Notes under the pieces: model-generated
The model's input: the letters and a program-made list of their open reading frames with translations, nothing else
Told to the model about the DNA's origin: nothing
Databases searched by the model: none
Part shown: one piece after another, positions 1 through 45,612 of the stretch
How positions within the stretch are numbered: the stretch's first letter is position 1
Layout of the letters: every line of letters starts with the position of its first letter
DNA from: Lineus longissimus
Taxonomy: Eukaryota > Nemertea > Pilidiophora > Heteronemertea > Lineidae
Assembly (NCBI RefSeq): GCF_910592395.1
Contig: NC_088318.1
Coordinates: 16,802,349-16,866,348 of the forward strand
Direction: 5' to 3'
Length of the DNA stretch: 64,000 bases
Program-made: the position numbers and the translations under genes

Positions 1-1550
1 ATTGATATTGCAGACTGGCTATGTGATATTAGATAATCACAGTCAACAGCAACATTTATTATTCAGTGAGTGGTAACAGAGCGTAGTCAGACATTGTGGA
101 GAATTCATTAATTGCTAGTAAATATAATGAGCCTGGATTACTCGGAGAAAATCCCCATAAATCTCGGTCAAATATTAGCCCAATGAACCAATGGAAGACA
201 GACGACTTTGTAACCAAAAGCAGACTGACTGTCTAGCGTGCATCTCAAAAATTCGGAACACAAAAGAAGAAGACCCATGAATTTTCAACTTCTAACATCC
301 TCGATTTTTCTTGTATTTACCAAAACATTTCCCTTTATGTACTTGACAATTCCTGCAACCCCCTCGCCCTCATGTCAGATTCAAAACCGATTTTGTCACT
401 GACTTCGCTGAAATCTTCCCAGGGTATTTGGAGGTTTGTCAAAAATACTAGAGGCAGTGTCTCAAGCCAGGATCTTTAAACAGTAATCCATTCATCTCCT
501 TGGTTACGGAAATAGTAAACGCTCTGACGATATGCTTCTTCAAGCCTGAGGAAACGAAGCTTGACAAAACTTTTCCAACAAAACTGGAAAAGCACTCAGA
601 AAAGTCCTGATATATCCTCGATTAATGCCCAAAAAAGAAAAAAATCTCTTTCAAGTCATGATGTATTCAAGATTTTCTGGGCCCCTTCCTTAGTCAGCTC
701 ATGATTGAGGCAGCAGTCATAAAAGATGGAAATGCATTCTGTGCATCATTAGCAGGCCATCCCCTAACGTTTCCTGTAGATAATTAGTGAGTCATCTCGT
801 CCTGATTTGGTGTCTCTCTTGAGAGCCCAACGCAATTCGGTTCCGTTCACATCATCATGGTTTGGGAATTTAACCAATATATCACAAATTGCTTTTCGGT
901 ATTCCTACCTTTCTAATTCGAATACCTAATTGATGAATTATAATATATTGATTAAGATTCTGATCTTTAACATATTTAACTTGTTATCATACCGCTTGAT
1001 GCCTACTTGGAAAAAGCGTAGCTCATAACCTATTTCAAGCCACATTTTGAATCAGACTTGCCCATGATTTGACTTTCTCAGGCACCTTTTGACCTGTCAA
1101 GTCCTTGCAATATGCCATCTTGTCCAGCAAAGCTTTTCACTTGCTGCAACACATCATTAGAAGATGCTAGACACATGCCAGAAGTGACAGGTATGCAGAG
1201 AAATTCTGTAGCCCCAGTGGGGAAAATCACATCGCCATTAATGATACAAATTGGTAAGGTATGTAAAAGCTATGGGGAACACAGCCGGACCTTCGGGCGA
1301 CAAGCAGCTTCATCTCCGCCACAGGACTGAGGTTATAGTACTTAGGCAGGTTGAACGCTGAAGAAGAAGAAGAAGGTAAGGTATGTGATGTTGCCATCTC
1401 ATAGCCAGCCTTGCAAGCAATGAATGTTTGACTGCATTCCCATATAGGGCCTTAGGTAGGCTACATTATTTGGCTATGACGGATTCTACCAGAGCACAGA
1501 GCAATGTGACCAGGTCCATATCAGCAAACTTTAAGGAATGCCCTTCTGGT
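1..1550. other. No gene recognised
   Basis: I see no exon with both splice sites and protein-like content here. The short open frames lack recognisable motifs. This may be an intron or the 5' flank of the cadherin gene that becomes visible at 11,961. Confidence 0.5.
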
Positions 1551-2090
1551 ATAGCTGATTCAGTACTTCTACTGCCCCCAGAATGTGTCACCAGTATAGC
1601 TGATTCTGTAGTTCTACTGCCCCCAGAATGTGTCACCAGTATAGCTGATTCAGTACTTCTACTGCCCCCAGAATGTGTCACTAGTATAGCTGATTCAGTA
1701 CTTCTACTGCCCCCAGAATGTGTCACCAGTATAGCTGATTCTGTACTTCTACTGCCCCCAGAATGTGTCACTAGTATAGCTGATTCAGTACTTCTACTGC
1801 CCCCAGAATGTGTCACCAGTATAGCTGATTCTGTAGTTCTACTGCCCCCAGAATGTGTCACCAGTATAGCTGATTCAGTACTTCTACTGCCCCCAGAATG
1901 TGTCACCAGTATAGCTGATTCAGTACTTCTACTGCCCCCAGAATGTGTCACCAGTATAGCTGATTCAGTACTTCTACTGCCCCCAGAATGTGTCACCAGT
2001 ATAGCTGATTCTGTAGTTCTACTGCCCCCAGAATGTGTCACCAGTGTAGCTGATTCAGTACTTCTACTGCCCCCAGAATGTGTCACCAGT
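1551..2090. repeat. 45-bp minisatellite, 12 copies
   Basis: Twelve head-to-tail copies of a 45-bp unit differ only by single substitutions (for example cagta/ctgta and accagt/actagt). Because 45 is a multiple of three, a frame stays open on both strands: plus unit IADSVLLLPPECVTS, minus unit rich in THSGGSR. No signal peptide, start context or splice structure supports translation, so I call it a satellite. The near identity of copies implies recent expansion or homogenisation. Confidence 0.95.
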
Positions 2091-2112
2091 ATTGACTCCA
2101 AAACCCTACAGG

Positions 2113-2945
2113 GGCCATGATATCATTGTCAGCTTCCTCAAGGGACAACCTGTTTATGACAGGTTTTCAGATATTTTTCATATCGCCAGAGCCGAGGAAG
2201 ACACATCGCCATCAACGTCGAGAATTGAACCTCAGGGGTGTATTATTACCATTTTTATAGCCAATCTCACAAGTGATAATGTTTGTAGGCTTTCTCATAC
2301 CATTGCACCTAATTTGCTATAAAGAAGTTACACCAAACTCCACACTCTTTGCTGTGATTACTCCTGTTGCCATCTGATCCCCAGATCTAGACCCTGGTAG
2401 TAGGTTACAGCGTTTGCCTTCAAATTATCATTAGTCTGACTACTGCTGAATGTCATGTCTCAATAAGGTGGCATTTCAGTAAGACCTCGTCATCACTGTC
2501 ATGCTAGATTCAGCTATTCAGATGTGTAGCGCTTTAGTTGCCAAACCTGAGTGGTTGCCCTTGAGTGTCATTATACACAATCTGTATTTTCTCGAGAATT
2601 CCTTAGCTTCCATCAGCGTCATTGTCTCATCCACATACCAAAAGCAGATATGCAGATTATTCCATATTGCCGCAGCCGAGGAAGACGTATTGCTATTAAC
2701 AATATGGATGTAGCCCAAGGAGCTATGATATTGCCATGTTTATAGCCAATCGCACCAGAGGTAAACCTATGTTGGCATTCTGAGACCAGAGATGTCATAT
2801 TGGCTGTGAACGATCTCACACTAGACCTTGTCCGCAGATCATAACCATTTGTATCTCATCAGGCAACCTCTTGAGGGTCAGCGCCTCTGCCGTGAGGCAC
2901 CTCCGCGCGCCAAATTATCATTAGTCTGGCTTACAGGTGGATGTG
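2113..2945. repeat. Diverged tandem segmental duplication, period about 487 bp
   Basis: Three landmarks recur about 487 bp apart and in the same order: the block around 2,181 (gccgaggaagac) recurs near 2,667, the block around 2,258 (tttatagccaatc) near 2,738, and the block around 2,422 (aaattatcattagtctg) near 2,909. The sequence between is only partly alignable, so the duplication is old. Confidence 0.6.
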
Positions 2946-3014
2946 AAAGACATGATGAACATGACAGGAGACTTGGGGACATCTCAAAAGTATGAAATAG
3001 ATTATTATAGTTTC

Positions 3015-3049
3015 ACCAGCAGTGTATGACCATGAAATACACTGCTGGT
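3015..3049. repeat. Perfect 13-bp hairpin with 9-nt loop
   Basis: The arm accagcagtgtat (3,015-3,027) is followed after nine bases by its exact reverse complement (3,037-3,049). No gene lies beside it. It may be a remnant of a fold-back element. Confidence 0.8.
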
Positions 3050-3189
3050 TTTACCCCTGATAAAGAGGCCAGCCAGATTTGGCATATGAGACGCGCTTTA
3101 CTTCGAAACTCTCATGATCACTCCCATCTCTAATCCTAGATGCCTGGTAAGAAGGCAGTTTGTACCCTTTATTTAACTGGCTGTGTGAT

Positions 3190-3292
3190 GGTGGCTTACC
3201 AACCAGCCATGTCTGAAACAGCGACTGTTGGATTTGATCCTACCATCTTCTGTTCACAAGTCAGTCAGCCTAACCACTTGGCCACCAGGATC
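3190..3292 (-). mobile_element. tRNA-derived SINE fragment or tRNA pseudogene
   Basis: Read on the minus strand, an A-box-like block (ggtggccaagtggttaggc, 3,268-3,286) is followed at tRNA-like spacing by a degenerate B-box (ggtaggatcaaatcc, 3,230-3,244). It does not fold into a convincing intact tRNA. This layout is typical of a SINE head. Outer borders are approximate. Confidence 0.6.
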
Positions 3293-3299
3293 AGTTGAA

Positions 3300-6200
3300 G
3301 TACAGGTACGGAATGTTATGTGATCTTCATTGGATATTTGGAAGAGCTGGCCAGGGCTGTCCTAATGATTTGGGAAACTGTACACTGGATAGTGTTGTAC
3401 ATGTGATTCTGTCCCACAAAGGTTCACCAGGTGCCAGATCTTTTGACATGTCTAGCTTGATTTTGTCCAACTAGATTCTCTCTGGCTGGCCAAGTCTTTT
3501 CTAACCTAGCTGTAGCCCAAATTCAGATCTGAGTACCTTGGTGGGGATTAATGCCACCATATTTTGGGGAGGTGCAACTACCTGAATTGTCCTCTGTTTG
3601 TTTTCCAAGTATTTTGAGATGCCCCTAATGTTCACCCAAGAGGCGTCTGTCCACTCTAACAGCAACATCCATCATGATTACCGGTGGTAATCAAGATACC
3701 ATCGACCAGTGATAGGTGGTATTGTTAGTCGCACATTATGTGACGGTCATCAGTGGAAGTCATGTTAGATCGAATGAGATGGCCAATCACCTAGTGACCT
3801 TTCCATCTCAACCAAGCCTTGACACTCAAAGGACTGCCACACTTATCCAGTGTTGAAAGCAGCAGTTACGTGTCGATATGGTTGTCTTGCACGCCTCCAA
3901 TCTTCTAAAAGATCAATTCTGTCCAAAGCAATCGTGTCTGTCTTTCCATTGTCTCGGAGAGTGTCATGGCATTAGTCATTGACACCAGGCATCCTTACTC
4001 ACTGTGACAATCGATCAGTGTCCTTCTAGGGCAAATAGGCCATCCTTAGCTTCAGTGGTGCGTGATGTCTGGATGGTGTCTCAACTGGCATTCCCACTCT
4101 AGGTCAAAAACATGCACCCTTTATCATGACTAGTTGGTGTTTAAATTTCTATAATGACCATTCTTGTCCAAATCTTCAACCTTATTTTCATTTCTTTTTC
4201 AACAATCAACCTTTTCACTACATTCACATTGATGTTGCAATCATTTTACATGCAAATATCCTTTCAAATGAACCATTCTCAGTGTCTCGATCACCATGTT
4301 TAGATTTACATTGACCATTCTTTCAAAGCTTTCGAAGTTTTGTTTGCATCGTGGAGACCCACAACACTAGCAGTCCATTCACTTTCAAGATGAGGAAAAA
4401 GAAATGATCAAGTTGAAATTGACGTTGATCGAAATGTGCCACCAGATTTGCAGGTGGATGTTCTAGCATCGGAAGCAATTACAACAAGATCTAACAGAAA
4501 CCATGACTAACATTTCACTAATATTGACCACTTAGACCATCTGATGAGTTCTGTGAGCAAGATGAGACTCTAAAAGAACACACGTAGCAATTCTGTGTCA
4601 TTTGGAAGAAGGATGAAACGGTGGAAAATAATTCTTTAATCTACACATGGATGTGGCAGTGGTGACTGCAATTAGGGATCACTTAAAAGGGATCCTTGGT
4701 TGTTTGTGACTAACATTTAGCAAATAGTGACCATTAGGCCATAATGACACTGTGTGACCATTCGAGTCCTGTATGCTAAATGGGATTCTGAAAGAATAAT
4801 ACAAGATGGCATTTATGTTCAAAAACCACCAAAGAAGTTGTACAAGGTTTGTTCCCAGAATGTGTTTTACTGCTTCTGGTATCAAGTTATGTTTTGCAAA
4901 CATTGACCATTGAGCCTGCTATGATGTTGCATTATTCTCTCTAAACAAAACAAAGCTATTAGAATTGATATCGTTTTTGCCACTAAATTTATTTGTTAAA
5001 CATTACAGCTCTCTGAGGTTTTTAAGTGACAAGCATCTGACAGTGCATCAAAAGAGGTTGAAAGCGAAAACCACATTGCGCACAATGATGCTGTTAGCAC
5101 CATAAAATAGATGGCATGCAGCAGGCCAAAACCGACATCATCTGGGTCAGCACCATATAAAAATGATTTCATGGTAGCATATTGCATCATCTCGCAGGTC
5201 AATCGAGATAAACCACACTGCGCAGACACAATGTTGCTATTAGCACCATGAAATGGATATGCTGTGGTCGGAGGCCCCAGGGAGTCGGTGGAGGGTTTAG
5301 AGACTGGGAATGATCGATGGCTTAGGTCACCAAGCAATTGAGCAAGACGGTTGCTCGGACAATAGCTAAAGTGGCATTGAGTGACTAATCGAACAATGGC
5401 TAGATAGAGAGGCATGACCGGAATAGCCTGGAGATCGCTGCAGAGATTGATGGATTTGCATGGAGGTATGGACGGTGCTGTTTGCCAAGGAAACAATCTG
5501 ATTGGGTTGTGTTTTATCCGATTGTGTTTTATTGGTGACCAGAGACATGAGAAAAGTTTGATGGGGTTATTACTGGGCAGATATGAATTGGCTCATGTTT
5601 CTCATGAGTTACCGATCTGGCGGTCCTTGGTTGTCTTTACAATGCCTCTCAGGTAGACCAAAAAAAGGCCAAAATTAAATCAATGTCAACTAAGTTCGGG
5701 GTTTACACAAGCCGCTCTGATTAGACAACCAAGAACCTACAGCGTGTATAAATTTCTCCTCTAAGAGGGCTGAAAGTGAACATTTGCCATCAAATGAAAA
5801 CCTAGCTGTCATTCAGGTTACAACACCAAGGTCCGCTGAATTCAAAATGAGGCAGAACATAGTGACCATGCAGGCCTCGGTTGATTTTGTCAGGCCAACC
5901 TTGGCTCAGTTCCCACTAAAGCAGGAAAACCACACAAGTTTTAGGATAGTCCTTTAGGATTGAATTTTCCAATCCTTTCGTTTGCCAATACAAACCAATC
6001 TCTAGCCAAATTGTTGGCAATTGCTCTAATTTCATGTCAGATTCGGCCATAGAAGTCTCATGTGCTAATGTTACCTGCTAGATATATGCATCCATGCTTC
6101 ATGAGTGCATCCTCCATAGCCACCATCAATCTTGCTGCTAACAAAGTTTTAGGCGAGAATTTCCCAATCTATCTCATTTCCAATGTAAACCAATCTATCA

Positions 6201-7970
6201 CCAATTTACTTCTGATTACCATTGCTTTTATGGTGGATTTCTCATGGAGTGCAATTGCGTGCAAATGCTAATTGCTAAAAGTGCATGCTCCACGGCTAGC
6301 ATGCGCATGCATCGATCTTGCCGTTAAGAATTGAATATTTTATCCAGTGAATTATTGATAAAACCTGCCTGGTGGTTAGCGGCTATAGGGTCCCATTACC
6401 TTGTACCGAAGCTGGAATGGACCATAAATATTTCAGCGCTGTAGGTTGCTTTCTTGTGTTTTAGCTGATAACATGAAGACGATTACCTGAGCTCCAGTCG
6501 GGAATTCTAAAGAGAACACTAAACTATGTTTCAAATCAAGGCATGGGTGGGTTACCTATCAAGGTTTTTATGTTGACACTTGATGGGTTCCAGATTGCAC
6601 AAAAAGAGGAAATAAGAATTTGATGTTGCATGCACTTTGCAAATTTTAGATTGTCACTGCTACATACGTTGTTGCCATGACAGCACCATGGTGGATTGCA
6701 ATTTAACCAATCAGCATCCACTTCCAATTACACTTATCATGAATTACAAATTTCAAATTTTTAAATGAACATCCTACGCCTTTAAATCTTAGATACAGTG
6801 TTGCTTAGTGTCTGATACAGGTCTGTATTTGCGATATCAAGAAAAAAAGTGGTAACCTCATTGATCTTGCTTTGGTTGTAGACATTCTCGTGATAAACCT
6901 AGCCTCGAGGGCACTGATAAGATACGGGTGAAAAAACGATACCTGCCTGGTGATGGATTTGCCTCGCAAATTGAATTGGTGGTGTATGCTGATTCAGTAA
7001 ATCTGATTCGGATGGAAGGTGTAATGCAATTTAGCTTAAGGAATATTGTCAATTGATATCCCTGTTTAGCAGAAGCTATTCAGACCATGAAATTTTGAAA
7101 AAAATTTTTTCTTCAAAACGTTATGCCTCTATTTATTCTCTTAACATATAAACAATCCATGTTATTATCAATTGAAAAATTGCTTTGTTATCACTAAATA
7201 GTTTAATATGCTACCGATAATATGATAATTATGGGATAGATGTCAAATATAAAAAGAAAAAGTGTCAAAGTTAATAATCTCACCTGTAATTATGCAGCAG
7301 CAAAGTGGAAAATACACCTTCCAAGTACAGTTGGTTTCAAGCTTCCCACGGCTCAACTTGTGTGCATACTTTCCTGCATGATTTGCACAGTTTCTAGTCA
7401 TAGTTAAGATGGAATTAATTGTTCTTCTGTTGGCAATGGTGGATTCAAGCCTAAGGCAACATTACCATCGGATGGGGTTATTACCACAATATGTGACAAC
7501 TAGCCCAAAAGAGTCAACCCAATTAGTGAACACAAAGAACTCAGGTCAGATATGACGGAAAATGAAAAAAGAATGGATGAGATTAGCGATCGTTATTAGA
7601 TAATTTGGTTTAATTAGAAGACAAAACTCAGTGGCATGTGTCGATCGGGGAAAAATATGGCTCATGCTGTGTCACAACCATCTCTCCCTCTGTGCGATTA
7701 TTCTCAGCGTGCTCGAGGGCATGGAGTAATTTCACGCAAGCAATTATTGTCAATTTGTACGAAGTTTTTTTCATTCTGTGTGGCTCGCCACATGTACCTG
7801 TCTATCATTGTCAATTAGATTATCAATTTGATGACCAGTTGTTTTTCTGGTATGTCTAATGATTTCCTGTTTTAGTAGTTTGAAAATAGGAATGTCGTGT
7901 TTATCTACTTGCGACCTTAGTCATGTCAATGTCATTACAAATAAAGGCGGTCATCATCTTCGGTCACAGG
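3300..7970. other. No gene recognised
   Basis: Open frames here are short, overlap on both strands and show no domain motifs or paired splice sites. AT-rich, otherwise unremarkable. Confidence 0.5.
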
Positions 7971-7974
7971 GAAC

Positions 7975-8300
7975 TAATGCTCACAGAACTCTCAAAAAGG
8001 TGGTCCAGTGGCTTCCAGGATTTCTAGGCTTGTGTCTCGAGGAGCTGTGGTGGTTTCTGGCTCAGGTCTCTGACTACTCTTGAGGTCCCCACTGTCGTCA
8101 TGAGATTCTAGGCAAATCTCAGTGATGTCAAGTGTCATTGAACATCGTCAGTCAGCTCAATAAGTACCAATGCTCACAGTGCTCTTTGAAGGTGATCTAG
8201 TAGCTTGGATCTCAAGGAGCTGCAGTGGTTTAGTGGCTTGTTTAGTCCTGAAGTCCCTGGTTTGATCCGTACTGTCATAGTGAGACTTAAGCCAGATCTC
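7975..8300 (+). mobile_element. Two diverged tandem copies of a tRNA-like SINE head
   Basis: The better copy carries an A-box-like block (tgcagtggtttagtggc, 8,221-8,237) and a B-box-like block (ggtttgatcc, 8,259-8,268). A more decayed copy lies about 180 bp upstream (from gctcacagaactct to about 8,110), with matching flanks such as ctcgaggagctg versus ctcaaggagctg. Both look old. Confidence 0.5.
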
Positions 8301-11300
8301 TTTGCCTGCATGCCTATTACTCCACCCAGGATGAAAATATTTAGGTTCTCGGACTAATTCAGCAGCACATCTTATTGCTTAGTTTTAACAGGCTTCTTTT
8401 CCAAAATTTAAAGGCTCTTGTCAAGACTCAGATGCGCTTAAGGGATTAATACTGAGCTGGCGGTCCATGGTTTTCCAATCAAGACGCTGGGCTGGACCGA
8501 AAACGCTGACCAAAATATCTTGCGCTCTACCCGAACAAAGTGAGGCTTTACGCATTTCCGATTATCAACATTGATATCCTTTTAGAAAAGCCTATCATTT
8601 CTTCTCCTTAGAACTTCGATATCCCTAGATCATTGCAAACCATGTAGTCGCAACAAGCCTTTATCCTCTTACAACCAAATACCTCGCATTGATACTAGAA
8701 ACTCGCGATTCATTTGCCAATGATAGAAGGTGTCACGACATCGATCCGACCCCTGTCGACTCTCATTTCACATTTCATACATACCCAGTGTCATTTCCTC
8801 TCACTGTTACTAAGGAACTACAGATGAAAAGAGTGACAGGCATTATAGCCTGGCAACATGATCAAGTGTGTTTCCCTGACGCTTTGAGGAACTTAATCTA
8901 GAAGACGAATGCTGGTAGTCATGGAGGCGACCTTCTGTTGGGAATAATGACTTGTTTTCTCACTGCTGTGACTGATATCAAAATGGAAAAAAGAATGTGT
9001 TTTGGAGCCGACATTGACTGATCTTTGTCTTGATCATTCATGATAAACAATACTTTGTCAGTGGTTGCCTGGGGTTCCTGTACAAGGTCAAATTTTGCCT
9101 TACTCTATCACCTCTAGCAAATACAACAGAATAAAAACAATGTTCATCTGGCATTCTCGTCATGTTCGTCATCTTATCGATTACCGCGTCGTTTCCTGTC
9201 CAAAAACATCCGGAAACCAATCGACATATGTTCTAGTATTCCTCGCACCATTTCCGTCCCATCACTTCACACATTTCCTGATTGGTCACCATTGACAATA
9301 AACCGTTGACTAATCCACGCTAATGGCCGCCTATCTCATTATCGTTCCCGTCATGTTCCTTGAAGGGCTACGGCGTTCGTAATTACTGCTGGTCCAGGAA
9401 AAAAGAAAATGCAGTTATGCACAATGCCGTACTGCGGTCATCATGTATGCAACTATGTACTTGTACAAGAATCAGTGATCACTGTGACTGCAATCGGTAT
9501 CAAACTCAGATGGGTGAGTTTAGCTGCAGAGGAGCAATCGTTTTATCACTCATTGCAGTGACAAAAATCGTTCATGCAAAAAGGGAAGATTCTTGATTTC
9601 GTATGTACCAGTTGTGGCTCATCACTCGCAATCAAACTTTTGGCGATGCATGCGACAAAGAAGCCATATCATCGGCTTCCATACTGTCGATTACAGGTTA
9701 TCCAAGTGAATACGAAGCCTTCTAATAGTTTGCCTTGCTTCTGAAAACATGAAAGCGATTTGCATCAACTGCACCGATCGATCTTGGCTCAGTAGCATGT
9801 AATTGAGTTGTACCTGCATTTAAGACATGCGTCCTCCATTTACACCCTTGGGGAACATCTCCGGGAGACGTGGCCCTTCCCTGACCCTAAGGATTCCATT
9901 TCATCAGTCCACGCTGAGCGAGACCAAATCAAGCATTCAAAATGTACAGTCTGCTGGACAAATGTATGGTAGATTACACCAATATCCTTTGTGATCAAGT
10001 CGTCTTTCCGATTAAGAAATATACGGCTAGCGATGACATTACCTCTGTTGTTGCGGCAGCCAATCAGATGCCTGCGGGTGGTGGCTACTAGCAAATGAAA
10101 TTGACAATTAAGGCGAGAGGGCTGTGGTGATTTCAGCATGACTGCAATAACAGATAACAGCGTCTTTTGTCATATTTGATAAGGAAACTTTCTTAGTAAC
10201 CGCTCTGGCTGTCTTGACAACAATTCTAACAGGGTCTGCGTTACATATCCCCAACATGCTCAAGGATAAGTTCCATAATGTATGCACTATGAGACTCCAC
10301 TCTGCTATGTGCGACAAAATATCTCTTGTCTGCATTGAAACTGATAAGTGCTGGGTTTTATATTGATCACTGGGTGATGAACCCTTTCTTGAAATTTAAT
10401 TTCAGAAAGGTAGATTTTAGTGTAATCCCTCGATCAGACGTTTGTGGTCGGATGTAGCGCAGAATAATCCTGTCGTGGGAATCGGATGAAAATATTAGAG
10501 ATTAGACAAATATTGATCAACGTCCGATTATGTCGCATCACGCTAAGACCCTCGATGAACAACACCCACAATGCCATAGCACAATGTAGCAAGACCTCGA
10601 CGAAACAATACCCATAATGCTACACGTGTGCTGGATTGTATTTTCCGACAAGTAAAAAAAACGCCAATAATACGCAAGGTCGAATAGTGACAAGTGCTAT
10701 CGTAATTCATAAGCGGGTAATCTTTTAGCGATATTGGTGCAGGGTATAATTAATTAAAAGTCTGATGCGATGATCGCCTCTCTATGTGAATAAAAAGAAA
10801 TGTTGGGTTGGAAGTGATAAACACCAAAAATGTCATGCAACAATCAAATTTGCGTCCTTCGAAACGAAATCCCTGTTATCATCCCCAGCTTCCTCCGAGG
10901 TGCCATTGGGAGAAAATCGCCACAGGACCTCACGCTAATTGTAACTAGATTATTGGTCATTTAGCGGATCATCCTGTCACCTCACGCTTCGGTAAACAGT
11001 GTCGCGTTGGCTTCCAATGTCTTTTGAATATATCGTGGAGGAGGCCGGAGAAAATGGTGGGCGACATGGTAGATTAGGTTGCTAATTCACAAGGCTGTTC
11101 ACTGGATTTGGACGTACGCTGAGTGGTCTCTACGTGACGTTTGACACATGGTTTCCTGTCCCATGCGGGTAGTGTTTAAGATGACAGGAGGACAATAGAC
11201 TATATGGAAATGTTGCACACTTCAAGGGTTTGGAACAAGGACCATATAAACATGATAAATCTATTGCATTAGTAATCATTGAGAGTTAAGAGTGGTTTCC

Positions 11301-11960
11301 ATTTCACACGTCATTTGTCAGACTCATCATCAGAATGACGTTGACACTAAGCCAAGACTTAAAGGTTTTCCCTTCTAAGTCTCATGCAATTTCTCAAAAT
11401 GCTTTCAGACATTGTCCATCCTAATTAGTAATCTGACACTCAAGTCTCATTATCACTTATTAGTATCATCTAACGAAGTCACACAACACTTGAATGAGTC
11501 CCTTACGATCGTCTTTCAAGAGGCGCACACGATGAGACTTCAGGGGTCCCTTGTTAACCGACCCCCTTGCACGAAATCGTTGAAACTAATTGGATAAGAA
11601 AGGGTGGTTCAAGGGTCACAGGGACCTGCTGTGACTGGTCGAAGGTCCCATATGTTGTCCTCAGAAGCACGATATATCCCGCTGTGGTGTGGTCGGGCAC
11701 AATCTGTCGTTTTCTTTCTAGTTCGGTCACCCTGATTGAAGTTCCTCGAGGTATCTGACAACAATACATCCTCATATGTCAGATGAATAACATCGTATAA
11801 TGAAGGAGGCATGGAACATCATCCTAATCCTGTTACAAAAAAGGCTCCGGCCAGATTCCTGATAAACAATTTAGACAAGAGTATAAAAGTTTCTCTGAAA
11901 TTCTCATCTAATGTTCATCTCTTTGTTTTCTCATCAGTGTCCCTCTCTTGCTCCTTCCAG
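8301..11960. other. No gene recognised; probable intron or 5' flank of the cadherin
   Basis: I looked for cadherin-type exons (DxNDN, LDRE, ARDxD motifs with splice sites) upstream of 11,961 and found none. The ends of long minus-strand frames (for example 9,840-10,139) resemble no family I know. Confidence 0.45.
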
Positions 11961-43719
<31,759 letters not shown>

Positions 43720-45430
43720 TGCGCTCTGTTTATTTGAGGTCGGTAGGAAATTATCGTTGAGCAGTCTATTGAGGGGCTGACTGCAGCACGATAGATGGAT
43801 GGATATGACACTAATGGGGATTTTTCCAGCTGAGATATGAAAGAGAATGATGCTGTCAGGAGTGTTTTGTGATGAGAACATAGAAACGATCGCATATGAA
43901 ATGATTCTCTTCGTACGCAAAAGTTACCTGCAGTTGTCGCAAAGAGCGATTTTCTAACGGTCGGCTGATGTAGCGAGGGATGGCATTCCAAAACTGGTGC
44001 AGATTTTTAAACTTGAGAACCTCAACGTTCAGAGGGCATCACAACTTTCAAATTTTGAATGTGTTCGGATATGAAGCAGCTGCAGATTTGTTGAGCCTAT
44101 TATCCAAAATTGTGCCTGGTTTCAAAACGACATCTGCGATTGGCTATTAGAGGATGAAATCGACAAAGAGGATTATTCTGTGTGAATAAGTATAGTGAGC
44201 AATATGGTGCAAAAAGGATTTGGCGACAATATTATAGACGGATATTTCTCTGTTCCGCATGTTCTGAATGATTTTTTTCAACAATGTGCCAACTGTTCTC
44301 ATACTTTCTGATGCTTTTATAGAGACTTGTTGTGGCAAATAGCGTTTATGACTTCTTGACTGGGAAATTATTGTGTTAATTTCGGGACGAGATTTTGATT
44401 CATTACGTACGTATGTGGTGCTGTCATGATAAAGTGAATAATGCGATCTCTTAGAAATTCTGACGACGGAGGAATGGTATGCATGACATTATATCGGTAG
44501 ATTTGATACAGAATCCTGAGAATACTCAAAAAAATATCTTGAGCTCTGTTGGAATAGACAGATAACGGCACATCAGTCTAGATTGGCATTTATATTTCCA
44601 TAAATAATATTGCATCGTTTGTAGATCCTGTTGTACTTCCTACCTACATGCCACAGATGCCATATTTACTGCTGAAAGATTTTGCAGTGTTGCGGTTGGT
44701 CATCATTTCGCTAAAAAAGTAAACATTTTACAAATTGAAGAAGGTGACTTTGTGTTACACAAAATGTTAGATACTTTACAATGCTGGAATACTATTTATG
44801 ATGCGAAAAGTAGCTTTTTCATCACCTGCAATTACAGTGATTTTTACACGAATATCAAAGTATCGACATTGATCAAGGCAAATTCAATTAAAGCAACTAC
44901 ACAATTTATAACGCATTAAATATACATGTAGTCAATGAGGAGATTTCGGGGCTGCTCAGTTTTGCTGATTTTACGCTTGATTCCTTCATCTTGCAATATC
45001 AAAGACTTCCTTTGTCAACAAATGGTCAAGATTAGGGGTCGATTTGAATATTGAGAAATGGTCTTATATCAGTGGAACTAGAGTATCTACATTTGTAATG
45101 TAATGCAAAACATTTGAAATCTATAGGCCTAAGGCACGCTTGCCAATGCGTGATTGCATAAACAACACGATTGCAATTAAAGTGTTTATTTTCACCATTT
45201 ATTTTCTTAAAATTCATATATCATTATTTCATGCATACATTATGTCATATTCTTTGTCAAGTTGAGGTGAGCTTAATTTTCAATTTAACTTTCAGACTGG
45301 AGGAATAGATTAGAGATTATAAAAAAACAGAAGTAAAGGAATTATTTTCAACAACTTGATTAAGATGCCAATAAAAAAAATTACGGCCTACCTGCTTCTC
45401 ATGCAAATTACATTGTGCAGGCTATCGAAA
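43720..45430 (+). other. Probable start of cadherin 3' UTR
   Basis: AT-rich, no coding signal. The first AATAAA after the stop is at 45,370-45,375. Where the transcript ends cannot be read from sequence alone. Confidence 0.45.
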
Positions 45431-45612
45431 TACAGTAGAAACTTTGTACAAGGACCCCCTTGAGAGTGACAAGTGCTGTCCTTAATAGAGAGGTTTCCTG
45501 ATTAGAGAGGTAAATGTTCAATGGCAACAACCAGTTTGGAAATTAAAGACGTGTCCTTGATAAAGTAGGTGGCCTTAGTAGAGAGGTGTCCGGTAAGGGA
45601 GGTTCCACTGTA
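45431..45612. mobile_element. Pogo-like MITE, 182 bp
   Basis: Ends read tacagtagaaactttgtaca and, inverted, tacagtggaacctcccttac, both beginning with TA at the presumed target site. The interior (gtgtccttgataaa, gaggtgtccgg) has no coding capacity. It resembles non-autonomous Tc1/mariner-pogo elements by its termini. Confidence 0.6.

Noticed and set aside
3190-3292. Functional tRNA gene
   Set aside because: Only A- and B-box-like blocks are seen; the acceptor stem and anticodon arm do not pair convincingly.
4996-5496. 166-codon minus-strand frame
   Set aside because: Composition and cysteine/serine pattern resemble no family, no splice sites, and the opposite strand is also open over part of it.
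9840-10139. 99-codon minus-strand frame
   Set aside because: No recognisable motif and no splice support.
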